Counted from the stretch's first letter, positions 1 through 8,010 are shown. The stretch: DNA of 10,671 bases from JAPLKB01 sp964429485 (GCA_964429485.1 CAYSBW010000069.1:1-10671); one strand, 5' to 3'. Translations and numbers: made by a program. Notes: generated by a model not told the origin, from the sequence alone.

Positions 1-906
1 AAGATAATCAGACCATTCCTTAATGTATACCGCTATGAAATAGATGGATATGCTGAAAATCGTTCAATAGAATATGTTAAAGATTCTTCTAATGACAAAA
101 TAGTTTACGAGAGAAATTACATAAGGAAAAAGATGGTTCCCTTATTGGAAAAGATGAATCCTACCTTTAAGGAAAAGGTTATTTTCCTGCTTCAGGATCT
201 TACTGCAGTGAACATGTTTTATGACAACAATGCCTTGGAGTTTATAAACAAACAGAAAAAGATCGAGAATAATGACATATCATACGAAATAGAAGCTTTA
301 AAAAGCATAGATGAAGAGACAAGATTCAGGGTTATTGTTTATACATTTGCAAAGATTGAGCCCGACTTTAACCCGTTGCGAGAGCACTCCCGCCTGATAG
401 AAAATATTTTGACAAGTGAAAAACCAAATCTCATGCTTGCCATGCCTCACGGGATAAGAGTGAAAAAAATCTATAAAAACATAATATTTACGAAAAAACA
501 GATTTTGTCTGATATTATTGATGTTTTTCCCCTGAATACTGGAAAGAATTTCCTGGAACCCTTATCGCTTGAGATAGATGTTTCTCTGGTTTCAGGTAAT
601 ATTAAAATCAATTACCCTACAGATAATAGGTGTATTGCATATTTTGACGCTGATAAAATGGGCAATATGGCTGTAAGGACCTTTTTAAATGGTGACAGGT
701 TTGTTCCGCTCGGTATGAACAATACTGTAAAATTAAAAGATTTTTTTATATCACAAAAAATACCCGCAGAAGAAAGGAGACGTATTCCTTTGCTTGTGTC
801 AGGAGAGGACATCATCTGGGTTATTGGTTACAGGATTGATCAACGATACAGAATATCTGAAAATACAAAAAATATCCTAAAGGTTTCAATAAAAAAAAGT
901 ACATAA
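1..906 (+). CDS. tilS: tRNA(Ile)-lysidine synthetase TilS, 5'-truncated by the window edge
   Basis: TilS uses ATP to join lysine to C34 of the CAU anticodon of tRNA-Ile, so that it reads AUA; it acts in the cytoplasm. The frame is open from base 1, giving 301 visible residues. The N-terminal PP-loop (SGGxDS) lies outside the window. Seen here are the end of the catalytic domain, with RPFLNV (4-9), the conserved DSSN (28-31) and RNYIR (38-42), then the helical middle region, then the C-terminal TilS domain with RFVPLGM, KLKDFF, a KIP...RRRIPLL stretch and IIWVIGYRID. The order and wording of these C-terminal blocks are characteristic of the family. The first internal ATG (133) is not the real start, because conserved TilS sequence precedes it. 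The gene ends 16 bases before an alpha/beta hydrolase gene on the same strand, so the two are probably co-transcribed. Confidence 0.93.
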   Translation, partial: KIIRPFLNVYRYEIDGYAENRSIEYVKDSSNDKIVYERNYIRKKMVPLLEKMNPTFKEKVIFLLQDLTAVNMFYDNNALEFINKQKKIENNDISYEIEALKSIDEETRFRVIVYTFAKIEPDFNPLREHSRLIENILTSEKPNLMLAMPHGIRVKKIYKNIIFTKKQILSDIIDVFPLNTGKNFLEPLSLEIDVSLVSGNIKINYPTDNRCIAYFDADKMGNMAVRTFLNGDRFVPLGMNNTVKLKDFFISQKIPAEERRRIPLLVSGEDIIWVIGYRIDQRYRISENTKNILKVSIKKST

Positions 907-922
907 AATAAAAGGATTATAG

Positions 923-1723
923 ATGTTTCTAAAACATTCAGACAAAAAGCCATGGTTGATTCTTATACACGGATTAGGTGTTTCAGAAAACATCTGGTCC
1001 AAGCCTGATAAAGAAAAAATGAAATTTATTTCTTTTAAAACTTTGCTGAAAGAGGAAAAAGAAATAATTTCTTTTGTTGCCAGATGCGGTGATCGCTATA
1101 ATATTGCAAGCTGGTCACAGGATCCTTTCGGTTCCATTAATGAAGCAGCAGAGGAATTAAAAGATCTTGCTAATAATATTGGAGGCCCTGATTTTATATT
1201 TATTGCACATTCAAGGGGTGGACTTGTGGCAAGACTTGCTATTCAGAGGTATGGTCTTAAACCGGGGGCATTGATTTGTCTTGCAACTCCACATTATGGC
1301 AGCAATCTTGCCAACTGTGTTATGAAATACATGCCATTAATCAGGTTAATGGCCCCTAATGTAGTACAGAATCGGGCTTCTATCAACGAACTTCGCACAG
1401 ATTCAACTTTAATAAAGGAAATAAACATGCCTGAGAATTATGAATATGAAAAAAATGTACCTCATTTTGATTTGTGCGGCCATTCGCCGAAATATTTTAA
1501 TTGGGGACCTCTGAATATAATTGGTTCTGCAAAGTCTTTTTTTGGCAATCGTGTAATAGATGAATGGAAAGAAGGCACAGGAGATGGTTTTGTATCTGTT
1601 CAATCTGCAAGATCCCCTTTAACACCAGAAAAATATTGTTATCTTTTGCCTGTAAACCATGCAAATATTCTTATTAACGTTAAAGTATTTAATATTGTGT
1701 CCGATATTTTGAAACAGTATTAA
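923..1723 (+). CDS. Alpha/beta hydrolase, lipase/esterase-like, cytoplasmic
   Basis: Predicted serine hydrolase of 266 residues; the substrate is unknown, probably an ester or acyl group. Visible family marks are an oxyanion-hole HGLG (16-19), the nucleophile elbow AHSRGG (95-100) with Ser97, and LATPHYGS (120-127), a stretch common in lipases and PGAP1-like hydrolases. GDGFVSVQSA supplies the likely acid Asp221 and NHANIL the likely base His246. The Ser97-Asp221-His246 triad is therefore complete and in the usual order. There is no signal peptide or clear membrane segment, so it should stay in the cytoplasm. The ATG at 923 follows an AAAGG ribosome site by seven bases. It lies directly behind tilS with no visible terminator, so it is probably the second gene of that transcript. 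Its stop is only ten bases from the stop of the convergent S-component gene. Fold assignment is firm; the reaction is not known. Confidence 0.85.
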   Translation: MFLKHSDKKPWLILIHGLGVSENIWSKPDKEKMKFISFKTLLKEEKEIISFVARCGDRYNIASWSQDPFGSINEAAEELKDLANNIGGPDFIFIAHSRGGLVARLAIQRYGLKPGALICLATPHYGSNLANCVMKYMPLIRLMAPNVVQNRASINELRTDSTLIKEINMPENYEYEKNVPHFDLCGHSPKYFNWGPLNIIGSAKSFFGNRVIDEWKEGTGDGFVSVQSARSPLTPEKYCYLLPVNHANILINVKVFNIVSDILKQY

Positions 1724-1733
1724 ATAGAAGAAA

Positions 1734-2354
1734 TTAAATTCCTCCGTGCTTATATGCCTTAATGATAGGTTTGCTCAAGGCAAAGCCTATTAGCGCGCCT
1801 GTACCAGAACCTATAACGCCCTGTAAAGTCTGAATAAAAATATACCATGGTGCATAATGTATATGCCAGATGTAGGGCGCTGATACATAATAAAAATAGA
1901 GATACATTATAAGACCTCTCAGACACCCTGCAAAAAGAGAATTCAATTTTGTTCCAAGATAACTTTTTGTAGCAAAAAAATATAATTCAAGAACCAGACC
2001 GGCAAGAAATGCATATGGCCACCATAGGGGATTGATTCCCCGTGATATGAGTTGGGATAAAAGGCTGTGTCCTAAGATTATCAGCATTGCCGTTCCTGTT
2101 TTTGGAACAATCCTTATTCCAATAAACAGGACTGCAGTAAAGGGGATAGAAAACACAAAGGCGTGGATAAAGGGTATCCGGCTCAGCCCCAATTTAAATG
2201 GAAGGCCGGCCACGTAAAGTAGGCTACAAAATAATGCAATTACAATGAGATCTTGAGTATTAATGTTGCGGATCATATCTTTTTTGATTGTCACGTAAAA
2301 AAAGAATATGCCGGGAATAAATATTATGAAAATTGAAATTAAGAAAATATTCAT
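1734..2354 (-). CDS. Probable ECF transporter S component (substrate-binding membrane unit), substrate unknown
   Basis: Very hydrophobic protein of 206 residues with about six or seven membrane segments. After a first N-terminal segment (about 2-21) comes RNINTQDLIVIALF (29-42), which resembles the usual opening of ECF S components, followed by alternating hydrophobic helices and a short basic tail. It is the last gene of a row that also encodes the ATPase pair and EcfT, the place where a dedicated S unit is expected. The NikM/CbiM N-terminus (Met-His-Ile...) that binds nickel or cobalt is absent. Histidines occur at 64 and 96 and in WHIH (153-156). An in-frame TTG at 2360 would add two residues, but the ATG at 2354 gives an ATGA overlap with the ecfT stop (2351-2354) and is preferred; no separate ribosome site is visible, so translation is probably coupled. 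The assignment rests mainly on topology and context. Confidence 0.68.
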   Translation of the reverse strand: MNIFLISIFIIFIPGIFFFYVTIKKDMIRNINTQDLIVIALFCSLLYVAGLPFKLGLSRIPFIHAFVFSIPFTAVLFIGIRIVPKTGTAMLIILGHSLLSQLISRGINPLWWPYAFLAGLVLELYFFATKSYLGTKLNSLFAGCLRGLIMYLYFYYVSAPYIWHIHYAPWYIFIQTLQGVIGSGTGALIGFALSKPIIKAYKHGGI

Positions 2355-3133
2355 TGACAATAACGATAAATAATCGTTGCTCCTGTTGCTGTTATAAATA
2401 GAATTCCTCCATCAAGCCATGTGAATTTCAGAATTTTTATCTCTGTTCTTTTTCCTCTGAAGCCTCTTACTTCTGCAGCAAGGGCAGTTTTCCTTCCCTG
2501 GCGGAGGCTGTCAATTATCAGTGGAACAACAAGATAATGAAATCTTTTGAAATTTCCTTTTATTCCATTCATTTTCAGTCCCCGCAGTCTTTGCGCAATC
2601 ATAATCCTTTTTGCTTCTTCAATCAGCATCGGGAGAAACCGTATGCTTATAGTAAGAGCAAATCCTATTTTTTCAGATATACCAAATTTTTTCAAACCGA
2701 GTAATAAATGGGAAGGATGAGTACTCATTACAATTATCATGCTGATTAATGTTGCTGAAAAAAGTCTCATTGACTGGATTATGCCATATTCCATGCCTTC
2801 TATATAAAATGCTATACCACCGGTTATTTTCCCTAATAAACCTGAATTTTTTTCAACAAGTACAATCAGAGGTGTTTTAGGTTCAAAGTAATAAAAAAAG
2901 CCCTGAGAAATTATTGTTGCAAAGCAGGCTATTGCCATAATCCGTATTGTGTTTTTAATATATGATACAGGTGGTTTCATGCTGAGAAAGCATAAAAGCA
3001 GTATTATAAATAACAGAAACAAACTAAAAGGAGTTTTAAGGATTATTATCAGGGCAGCACATCCAATACTTAAAAGGATTTTTGTTCGGGGGTCAAGACA
3101 GTGGAACATTGTTTTTCTATCAAGGTATTTCAT
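2351..3133 (-). CDS. ecfT: ECF transporter transmembrane coupling component EcfT (CbiQ/EcfT family)
   Basis: Inner-membrane T unit of 260 residues that couples ATP hydrolysis in the ATPase pair to the S unit. Visible features are LDPRTK (13-18) near the N-terminus, a block of hydrophobic helices over about 19-160, then the amphipathic coupling region with the two family-typical Ala-x-x-x-Arg-Gly signatures, AQRLRG (180-185) and AAEVRG (219-224). These two motifs dock onto the two nucleotide-binding domains and are the best evidence for the call. A last hydrophobic stretch ends the protein. A TTG at 3142 would add three residues, but the ATG at 3133 is better: it has GGAG nine bases upstream and it matches the usual N-terminus. 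The gene overlaps the end of the ATPase gene by 14 bases and the S gene by four, so translation is probably coupled across all three. Confidence 0.92.
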   Translation of the reverse strand: MKYLDRKTMFHCLDPRTKILLSIGCAALIIILKTPFSLFLLFIILLLCFLSMKPPVSYIKNTIRIMAIACFATIISQGFFYYFEPKTPLIVLVEKNSGLLGKITGGIAFYIEGMEYGIIQSMRLFSATLISMIIVMSTHPSHLLLGLKKFGISEKIGFALTISIRFLPMLIEEAKRIMIAQRLRGLKMNGIKGNFKRFHYLVVPLIIDSLRQGRKTALAAEVRGFRGKRTEIKILKFTWLDGGILFITATGATIIYRYCQ

Positions 3134-4490
3134 TACTTTCAACTCCGCCCTGGTTTATCGTTATTATTCTGTCTGCCAATTCCATGGCTCCGGGATGGTG
3201 TGATGAAAAGATAATACTTCTTCCTTCATTTGCAATTTCCCTAAGAAATTTGAAGATATTTTGCCAGTTCTCACTATCAAGGCCTGTTGTGGGCTCATCA
3301 AGAAGAAGCACCTGGGGTTCTATTGCCAGAACTGATAAGAGGGCAAGAAGTTGCCTTTGCCCTCTTGAAAGAGTCTGGGGGTGCTTTTTTGCCATTGATT
3401 TTAGACCTGTTTTGCTGAGATGTTTTTCTATATTCAGCTTTTTTCCGAGTTGCCTCGGACCAAACATCACTTCATCTTCAACAGAATCGGTAAAAAGTTG
3501 TTCATCAGGATTTTGAAACAGGAAGCCAACCTTGCCGATAACATCTTCCATGGAGGGATTTTTGATCCCTGCGATCGTAATTGTTCCGGCATCAGGTCTG
3601 AGAATTCCTGCCATAATTTTTAAAAGTGTAGTTTTTCCGGAACCGTTGTTTCCGGATATTGCAACAAGCTCACCCTTATTAATCCTGATATTGATGTTTT
3701 TAAGAATATCTGTTTTTTTGTTGTAACCGAAGTAGATGTCTTTGATCTCAATATCAATATCATCTTTATTGTAGCAGGCCCTTACCTGATTTGTGAAAGA
3801 ATGTTTTTCTGTTGCGTTTTTTGATCCTTCAATAATTTTACCTTTTTTAAAGGTAAATATTCTGTCAGCATAGGGTAAAATATCATCATATCGATGTTCG
3901 GCAATCAGCATGGTATTGCCTCTTTTTTTAAGCTTTTTGATAATGTCTATAAAATCCTTTCTGCCTTTTCCGTCAAGGTCAGCTGTAGGTTCATCAAAAA
4001 GGTATACCTTCGGATCCATGGCATAGATTGAACTTATGGCAAGTCGCTGTTTCATACCCCCTGAGAGAGTGCCTGTATTTGCAAACCTTATGTCCTGGAG
4101 ACCCATATCCTTCAAAGCCTTTTCTCTCCGTATCATTATGTCTTCTCTTGTCATCATGAGGTTTTCACAACCAAAACTCACATCATCTTCTACTGTGAGC
4201 ATGAATATCTGATTTTCAGGATTCTGGAAGACGGTCCCCACTATTTCTGATAATTCTGCAATTGATTTTTTTTCAGGTGTTATGCCGTTTATCCTTATGT
4301 GTCCGCTCATACGGCCATTAAAAAAATGGGGTATAAGTCCATTATTGCAGTATAAAAATGTTGATTTGCCTGAACCGGTTGGTCCTGCAAGAAGAACCAA
4401 CTCTCCTTTACTGATGTGGAGACTGATATCATCGAGAGCAGGATGGTCTTCACCCTGGTAAGTATAACTTAGGTTTTTTATTTCTATCAT
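3120..4490 (-). CDS. ECF transporter ATPase, two nucleotide-binding domains fused (EcfAA')
   Basis: Cytoplasmic energy unit of a group II ABC importer, 456 residues, with two complete ABC domains in one chain in place of separate EcfA and EcfA'. Domain 1 (about 1-225) has Walker A GPTGSGKST (36-44), Q-loop Gln89, signature LSGGMKQR (142-149), Walker B VYLFDEP (162-168) and switch His199. Domain 2 (about 247-450) has Walker A GNNGSGKTT (280-288), Q-loop Gln326, the altered signature LSRGQRQ (374-380), Walker B VLLLDEP (394-400) and switch His431. Both Q-loops read FQNP, as is common in ECF ATPases. All catalytic residues needed for hydrolysis appear present in both halves; only the second signature departs from LSGGQ. 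The start ATG overlaps the stop of the radical SAM gene in an ATGA, and its 3' end overlaps ecfT, so it sits in the middle of the operon. Confidence 0.95.
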   Translation of the reverse strand: MIEIKNLSYTYQGEDHPALDDISLHISKGELVLLAGPTGSGKSTFLYCNNGLIPHFFNGRMSGHIRINGITPEKKSIAELSEIVGTVFQNPENQIFMLTVEDDVSFGCENLMMTREDIMIRREKALKDMGLQDIRFANTGTLSGGMKQRLAISSIYAMDPKVYLFDEPTADLDGKGRKDFIDIIKKLKKRGNTMLIAEHRYDDILPYADRIFTFKKGKIIEGSKNATEKHSFTNQVRACYNKDDIDIEIKDIYFGYNKKTDILKNINIRINKGELVAISGNNGSGKTTLLKIMAGILRPDAGTITIAGIKNPSMEDVIGKVGFLFQNPDEQLFTDSVEDEVMFGPRQLGKKLNIEKHLSKTGLKSMAKKHPQTLSRGQRQLLALLSVLAIEPQVLLLDEPTTGLDSENWQNIFKFLREIANEGRSIIFSSHHPGAMELADRIITINQGGVESNEIP

Positions 4491-5197
4491 CGTCTGAGAT
4501 TGTTGGTAAAAAGATCTATGATTCCCGAATAATCCTGTTCCACTGGGTCAGAAAACACTACATTTTCAAGTGTTCCACTTAATGATTCGGCTACCTCCTT
4601 AATTTCATCATAGACAGGTTTACGGAAGGGGACTCCATTTACAGGCATATAGCCGATTATCCTGTAAGGAATGTTTCTGTCTACATTGCCGATAAATTGT
4701 CCGATCTTTTTTATTTCATCCTTGTCTATAAGGTCAGGAATCAATACACTTGATGATGAAAGTTCTATGCCTTTTTCATAGAGGGTTCTGAAATTTTTTA
4801 AAGGTATTTTGTTGGATTTACCTGTATATTTTTTATGCAGGCAATCGTCAAAGGCCTTGATCGAAAGGGTAACATGTTTCAATCCTTTTATAGAAGGAAG
4901 TATCCGGCCATTTGTCATAAGGCGAACCTCGCAGCTGAATTCATTGTATAACCTTTCAGGAAGTGATGAAAATTCATTATTTTCAACAGGATCACCACTA
5001 ATTATAATAACCTTTTCTGGTGAAACAGGTTTGAGTATCTTTATGACTTCTTCCAGGTTCAAAAGTTTTAAATGTCCAAGGTGAACATCGGGATAGATCT
5101 TTTTCCAGTAACATCCTGTACATCGAAAATTGCACCCGATAAAATAGAGACTGCATGAATTGGTTACAGGATTATATGTGATACGGTGAATATTCAT
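4487..5197 (-). CDS. Radical SAM protein, PflA/activase-like, in the ECF operon
   Basis: Radical SAM enzyme of 236 residues, predicted to bind a [4Fe-4S] cluster and cleave S-adenosylmethionine. The cluster motif C-x3-C-x2-C is intact as CNFRCTGC (Cys22, Cys26, Cys29). SGDP (67-70) stands where the SAM-binding GGEP motif is expected. MTNG follows about 25 residues later, and the barrel continues through VTLSIKAF and YRIIGYMPVNG. Length and style resemble the short glycyl-radical-enzyme activases and related proteins; there is no extra C-terminal cluster domain (SPASM) and no added cobalamin domain. No glycyl radical enzyme is encoded in the window, so an activase role is not supported. AAGGAG stands eight bases before the ATG. 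The gene lies 24 bases after the TonB receptor and overlaps the ATPase gene by four bases, tying it to transport. Reaction and substrate are unknown. Confidence 0.88.
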   Translation of the reverse strand: MNIHRITYNPVTNSCSLYFIGCNFRCTGCYWKKIYPDVHLGHLKLLNLEEVIKILKPVSPEKVIIISGDPVENNEFSSLPERLYNEFSCEVRLMTNGRILPSIKGLKHVTLSIKAFDDCLHKKYTGKSNKIPLKNFRTLYEKGIELSSSSVLIPDLIDKDEIKKIGQFIGNVDRNIPYRIIGYMPVNGVPFRKPVYDEIKEVAESLSGTLENVVFSDPVEQDYSGIIDLFTNNLRR

Positions 5198-5221
5198 ATT
5201 TTTTTCTCCTTGGTTTTACGC

Positions 5222-7381
5222 TTAAAACTTTAATTTTAATGCTCCGAACCATTTTCTCCCAGGCGCTTGATAGGAGCTAAAATAGTTTTTATCAAAAATA
5301 TTGTCAACAGACATGGAAATTGTTGCTATGGATGTAATTTTGCAGGATAGTTCGGCATCGGCTGTAAAAAATGGATCATAGGATGAATAGACTCCATTTG
5401 TCCTGTCACTGTTATTATCATCCTGATATCTTTTGCCTATATAACGCCCGACGAGACTTGCCGCCCATGATTTGTAAACAAAAACTCCGCCTATGTTAAA
5501 CATTCTGGAAGGCATATGTGTAAGTCTTTTGTCTTCAATCCCCGGCTTGATCCTGCATTTTTCAACCCTTGCATCATTCCATGTGTAATTCCCGAACAGT
5601 CTTAGGCCTGTGTCAAAATTCTGTTCAAATTCGAATTCCACGCCTTTAATTTTTGCTTCGCCAACATTTATTTTGTCTGTAAGCGTTGTTGAAATGTTTC
5701 TGCTATAAATTAGATCATCTATATAGTTCTGAAAATAACTTGTTTTTATTATGCCGCCTTTCCACAGGTTTTGTTCAGCGCCAATATCCCATGACAGGAC
5801 TTTTTCCGGCTTGAGGTGCGGATTTCCGGCATATGTTATCCCTGTTGCAGTTGTGTATGATCCATAAAGTTCATACAATGTGGGTGCTCTGAAGGCTCTG
5901 CCAATTGATGTGCGAATTACAGTGTTCCTGAAGGGCCTATAGACCAGAGCCCCCTTGGGATTAAAGGAAGAAACAGAATTATGAGAGTAATATTGAGAAT
6001 TTATCCCGATTGAGTTTGAATAGCCGTCAAAGCCTTTCCACCAGTCTTCTCTAAAGCCGATATAAAAGGTTAATTTATCTACAGGATTGATTTCTGCCTG
6101 TGCAAAAAAAGCATAGGTCACATCCTTCCCTCCTGCATCCCTGGTAAAACCGTTCAATGAACTGTTGTCTTTCCAGTAGGTGAGGTTATATAGCTTGCTG
6201 TAAGCCTGATTGTACCTCCAGGCTCCCCCAATAGTCAGAAGATGCTTTTTAAATACCGGTTTTGTAACCTGGAGGTCTAGATCCCATGATTCCGAGGGAT
6301 TAACACTTTCAGAGCCTGGACCCCCGTTAATTCTTGATAAGGCTGCATTGCTGTAGAACGAATTATACCAACTGTATCCTTTGTTGTATGCAGCCATGAA
6401 TTTAATTTTTGTATCAGATAATTCTGTGTCGTATCCTATCTTGTAAATGTCCTGACTCTTACCACCTGGAAAACCCAGGAATGTATTTTCATTTACCCCA
6501 AACCCGCTAAAAGAGGGTTGTCCATTTTTATAAACATAAGTATTAGGCGAGCCATAATTATACTCATACAAATTTCTTATAAAGGTTGCCGATATATGTG
6601 AGGATGATGTAATGTCGAATACTGCTTTAATTGTAATGTTTTCATCATTCCATTGATTTTTTCCTTTATCGCCTACAAGATAGGCTCTTTTACCGTATCT
6701 GTTTGTTGTGTAGCTCCACCCTGAATAACTGTCAGCAGGCTTTGTTGTTGTGACGTTGTAATCAGTTATACTGCCGTTTGTGCTTCGATACCCGTAGCTT
6801 AAAAATGTACTTATTTTTTTTGCAAACCTGTCACCGTATGATCCGTAGACAGTCCAGAGATCATCGGATCCATAACCTCCCTTCAAAATTATTTCCTGTT
6901 TATCAGGCCTTTTTGTTATAAAATTAACAACCCCTCCCATTGCATAACCTCCATAAAGACTTGATGAAGGTCCACGCACCAGCTCCACCCTTTCAATGTT
7001 TTCTGATGATAATCCACCAAAGACAACATTACCGTCGTATGCTCTGTTAAGTGATAGGCCATCAAGCAAGATCAGGGTTCGTTGTTGCCCGGGTATACCC
7101 CTGAGAGATATGGCTGCCTGAGTGTCCATAACCCCCTTTCCCCTTCTGTCAAAAACTCCAGCCAGAACATTAGTTGTCTGATCAATTGCCTGGATGTTCC
7201 TTTCTTCAATCTGATCTTTTGTAACTATGCTGGTAGATGCAGGAGATTCAAAAATATCCTTGTCAGTTCTTGTTGCTGTAACAACAATTTCATCAAGCAC
7301 CATCGGTTTTCTATCTCCGGATATTGCTGCAGTGACAGAAAGAAAAAATATGACAATGCAGAGTAAAAAGTTTTTTAACAC
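5222..7381 (-). CDS. TonB-dependent outer-membrane receptor (BtuB/CirA-like)
   Basis: Outer-membrane beta-barrel importer, 719 residues from the chosen start, powered by TonB/ExbBD from the inner membrane. A signal peptide (1 to about 21: Lys3, then a hydrophobic run ending near TAAIS) is followed by a clear TonB box, DEIVVTA (30-36). The plug domain shows LRGIPG (93-98), LLDG (105-108), IERVELVRGPSSSLYG (129-144) and GGVVNFIT. The rest is a barrel rich in alternating aromatic strands, ending in LKLKF with the terminal Phe used for barrel assembly. A TTG at 7405 would give 727 residues, but the GTG at 7381 places the start right before the signal peptide and behind a strong AGGAGGGGGGA, so it is preferred. 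The gene lies 114 bases after nikR, with an inverted repeat between them, and 24 bases before the radical SAM gene. The ligand is unknown; context suggests a chelated metal or a cofactor. Confidence 0.94.
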   Translation of the reverse strand: MLKNFLLCIVIFFLSVTAAISGDRKPMVLDEIVVTATRTDKDIFESPASTSIVTKDQIEERNIQAIDQTTNVLAGVFDRRGKGVMDTQAAISLRGIPGQQRTLILLDGLSLNRAYDGNVVFGGLSSENIERVELVRGPSSSLYGGYAMGGVVNFITKRPDKQEIILKGGYGSDDLWTVYGSYGDRFAKKISTFLSYGYRSTNGSITDYNVTTTKPADSYSGWSYTTNRYGKRAYLVGDKGKNQWNDENITIKAVFDITSSSHISATFIRNLYEYNYGSPNTYVYKNGQPSFSGFGVNENTFLGFPGGKSQDIYKIGYDTELSDTKIKFMAAYNKGYSWYNSFYSNAALSRINGGPGSESVNPSESWDLDLQVTKPVFKKHLLTIGGAWRYNQAYSKLYNLTYWKDNSSLNGFTRDAGGKDVTYAFFAQAEINPVDKLTFYIGFREDWWKGFDGYSNSIGINSQYYSHNSVSSFNPKGALVYRPFRNTVIRTSIGRAFRAPTLYELYGSYTTATGITYAGNPHLKPEKVLSWDIGAEQNLWKGGIIKTSYFQNYIDDLIYSRNISTTLTDKINVGEAKIKGVEFEFEQNFDTGLRLFGNYTWNDARVEKCRIKPGIEDKRLTHMPSRMFNIGGVFVYKSWAASLVGRYIGKRYQDDNNSDRTNGVYSSYDPFFTADAELSCKITSIATISMSVDNIFDKNYFSSYQAPGRKWFGALKLKF

Positions 7382-7450
7382 TCCCCCCTCCTGAATTATG
7401 AGCAAAAATCAGTGTCTTTGATTTTACATAAAATTACAATAAATATATGT

Positions 7451-7477
7451 GTAGCACTAATATAATTATCGTGCTAT
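7451..7477. promoter_or_regulatory. Candidate NikR operator upstream of the TonB receptor
   Basis: Perfect inverted repeat TAGCAC (7452-7457) and GTGCTA (7471-7476) with a 13-base AT-only-but-one spacer; the flanks add partial symmetry (TGT on the left, ACA on the right, with a one-base length difference). Half-site centres are about 19-20 bases apart, near two helical turns, as expected for a tetrameric ribbon-helix-helix regulator such as NikR. It is 70 bases from the receptor start and lies just behind the nikR gene. The arm sequence does not exactly match published NikR consensus sites, so the link to NikR is inferred from position and symmetry. Confidence 0.5.
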
Positions 7478-7495
7478 TACAGAATAAAAAAATAT

Positions 7496-7912
7496 TCAAG
7501 AAATATCCTTTCCAACGCTGGACATACTTAAAGTACAGTGCTTCACTCCTTTGACTGCTCTTATGTAATCAGCCAGTTTTTGCAAATTTTCCGGATTTCC
7601 TCTTGCAGCGATTATTTCGAGACAATTATCATGATCCAGATGAATATGTTGTGTTGAAATTATCAGTTTTTGGTAATTATGTTGGATATCGGTGATTTTG
7701 TTTATCAAGTCTCTTTTATGGTGACTGTAGACGAGTGTAATCGTACCTGCCACATCTTCACCTTCAACCCACTCCTTCTTAATCAGTTCCTGCCTTATCA
7801 GATCACGGATTGATTCTGAGCGATTGGTATAGTTTCGATCTTTGATATACCTATCGAATTTTTCAAGGAGAGTGCTTTCCAATGATACGCCAAATCTGAC
7901 CAGTTCAGACAT
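7496..7912 (-). CDS. nikR: Nickel-responsive transcriptional regulator NikR
   Basis: Ribbon-helix-helix repressor of 138 residues, normal for the family, which binds DNA when loaded with Ni(II). The N-terminal DNA-binding domain covers about 1-45 (beta strand RFGVSLE, then helices including NRSESIRDLIRQEL). The C-terminal ACT-like metal domain contains the nickel ligands: by alignment with E. coli NikR (His76, His87, His89, Cys95) these are His78 in DIQHNY and His89, His91 and Cys97 in QHIHLDHDNCLE. All four are present, so it should bind nickel with the standard square-planar site. The ATG follows GGTGG by six bases. It is the first gene of the minus-strand row; the gap of 114 bases to the receptor holds a candidate operator. 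Likely targets are the downstream transport genes and possibly itself. Confidence 0.95.
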   Translation of the reverse strand: MSELVRFGVSLESTLLEKFDRYIKDRNYTNRSESIRDLIRQELIKKEWVEGEDVAGTITLVYSHHKRDLINKITDIQHNYQKLIISTQHIHLDHDNCLEIIAARGNPENLQKLADYIRAVKGVKHCTLSMSSVGKDIS

Positions 7913-8010
7913 TTAACCACCAGTAATACTTTTTTTTATTTAGTAGCATAACATGTTTATTAATTCAACAAATAATTCCGCATTGTCTATCAGGTGTGGT
8001 GAATAAAATA

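Noticed and set aside
1724..1733. Shared terminator between the convergent hydrolase and S-component genes
   Set aside because: The gap is only ten bases and no hairpin with a T-run is visible there or at the ends of either gene.
1734..2354. Naming the S component as NikM or CbiM because nikR is in the operon
   Set aside because: The diagnostic N-terminal Met-His-Ile and the expected family sequence are absent; only context points to nickel.
3082..3516. Plus-strand open frame of 144 codons
   Set aside because: It runs antisense to the ATPase and ecfT genes, whose motifs are complete, and shows no family features or convincing start.
7082..7366. Plus-strand open frame of 94 codons, and similar frames at 4809-5084, 612-815 and 10099-10317
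   Set aside because: All are antisense shadows of well-supported genes (receptor, radical SAM, tilS, hppA) without motifs or suitable ribosome sites.
7382..7405. TTG start for the receptor eight codons upstream
   Set aside because: The ribosome site would lie inside the coding region; the GTG at 7381 is directly behind that site and begins a normal signal peptide.
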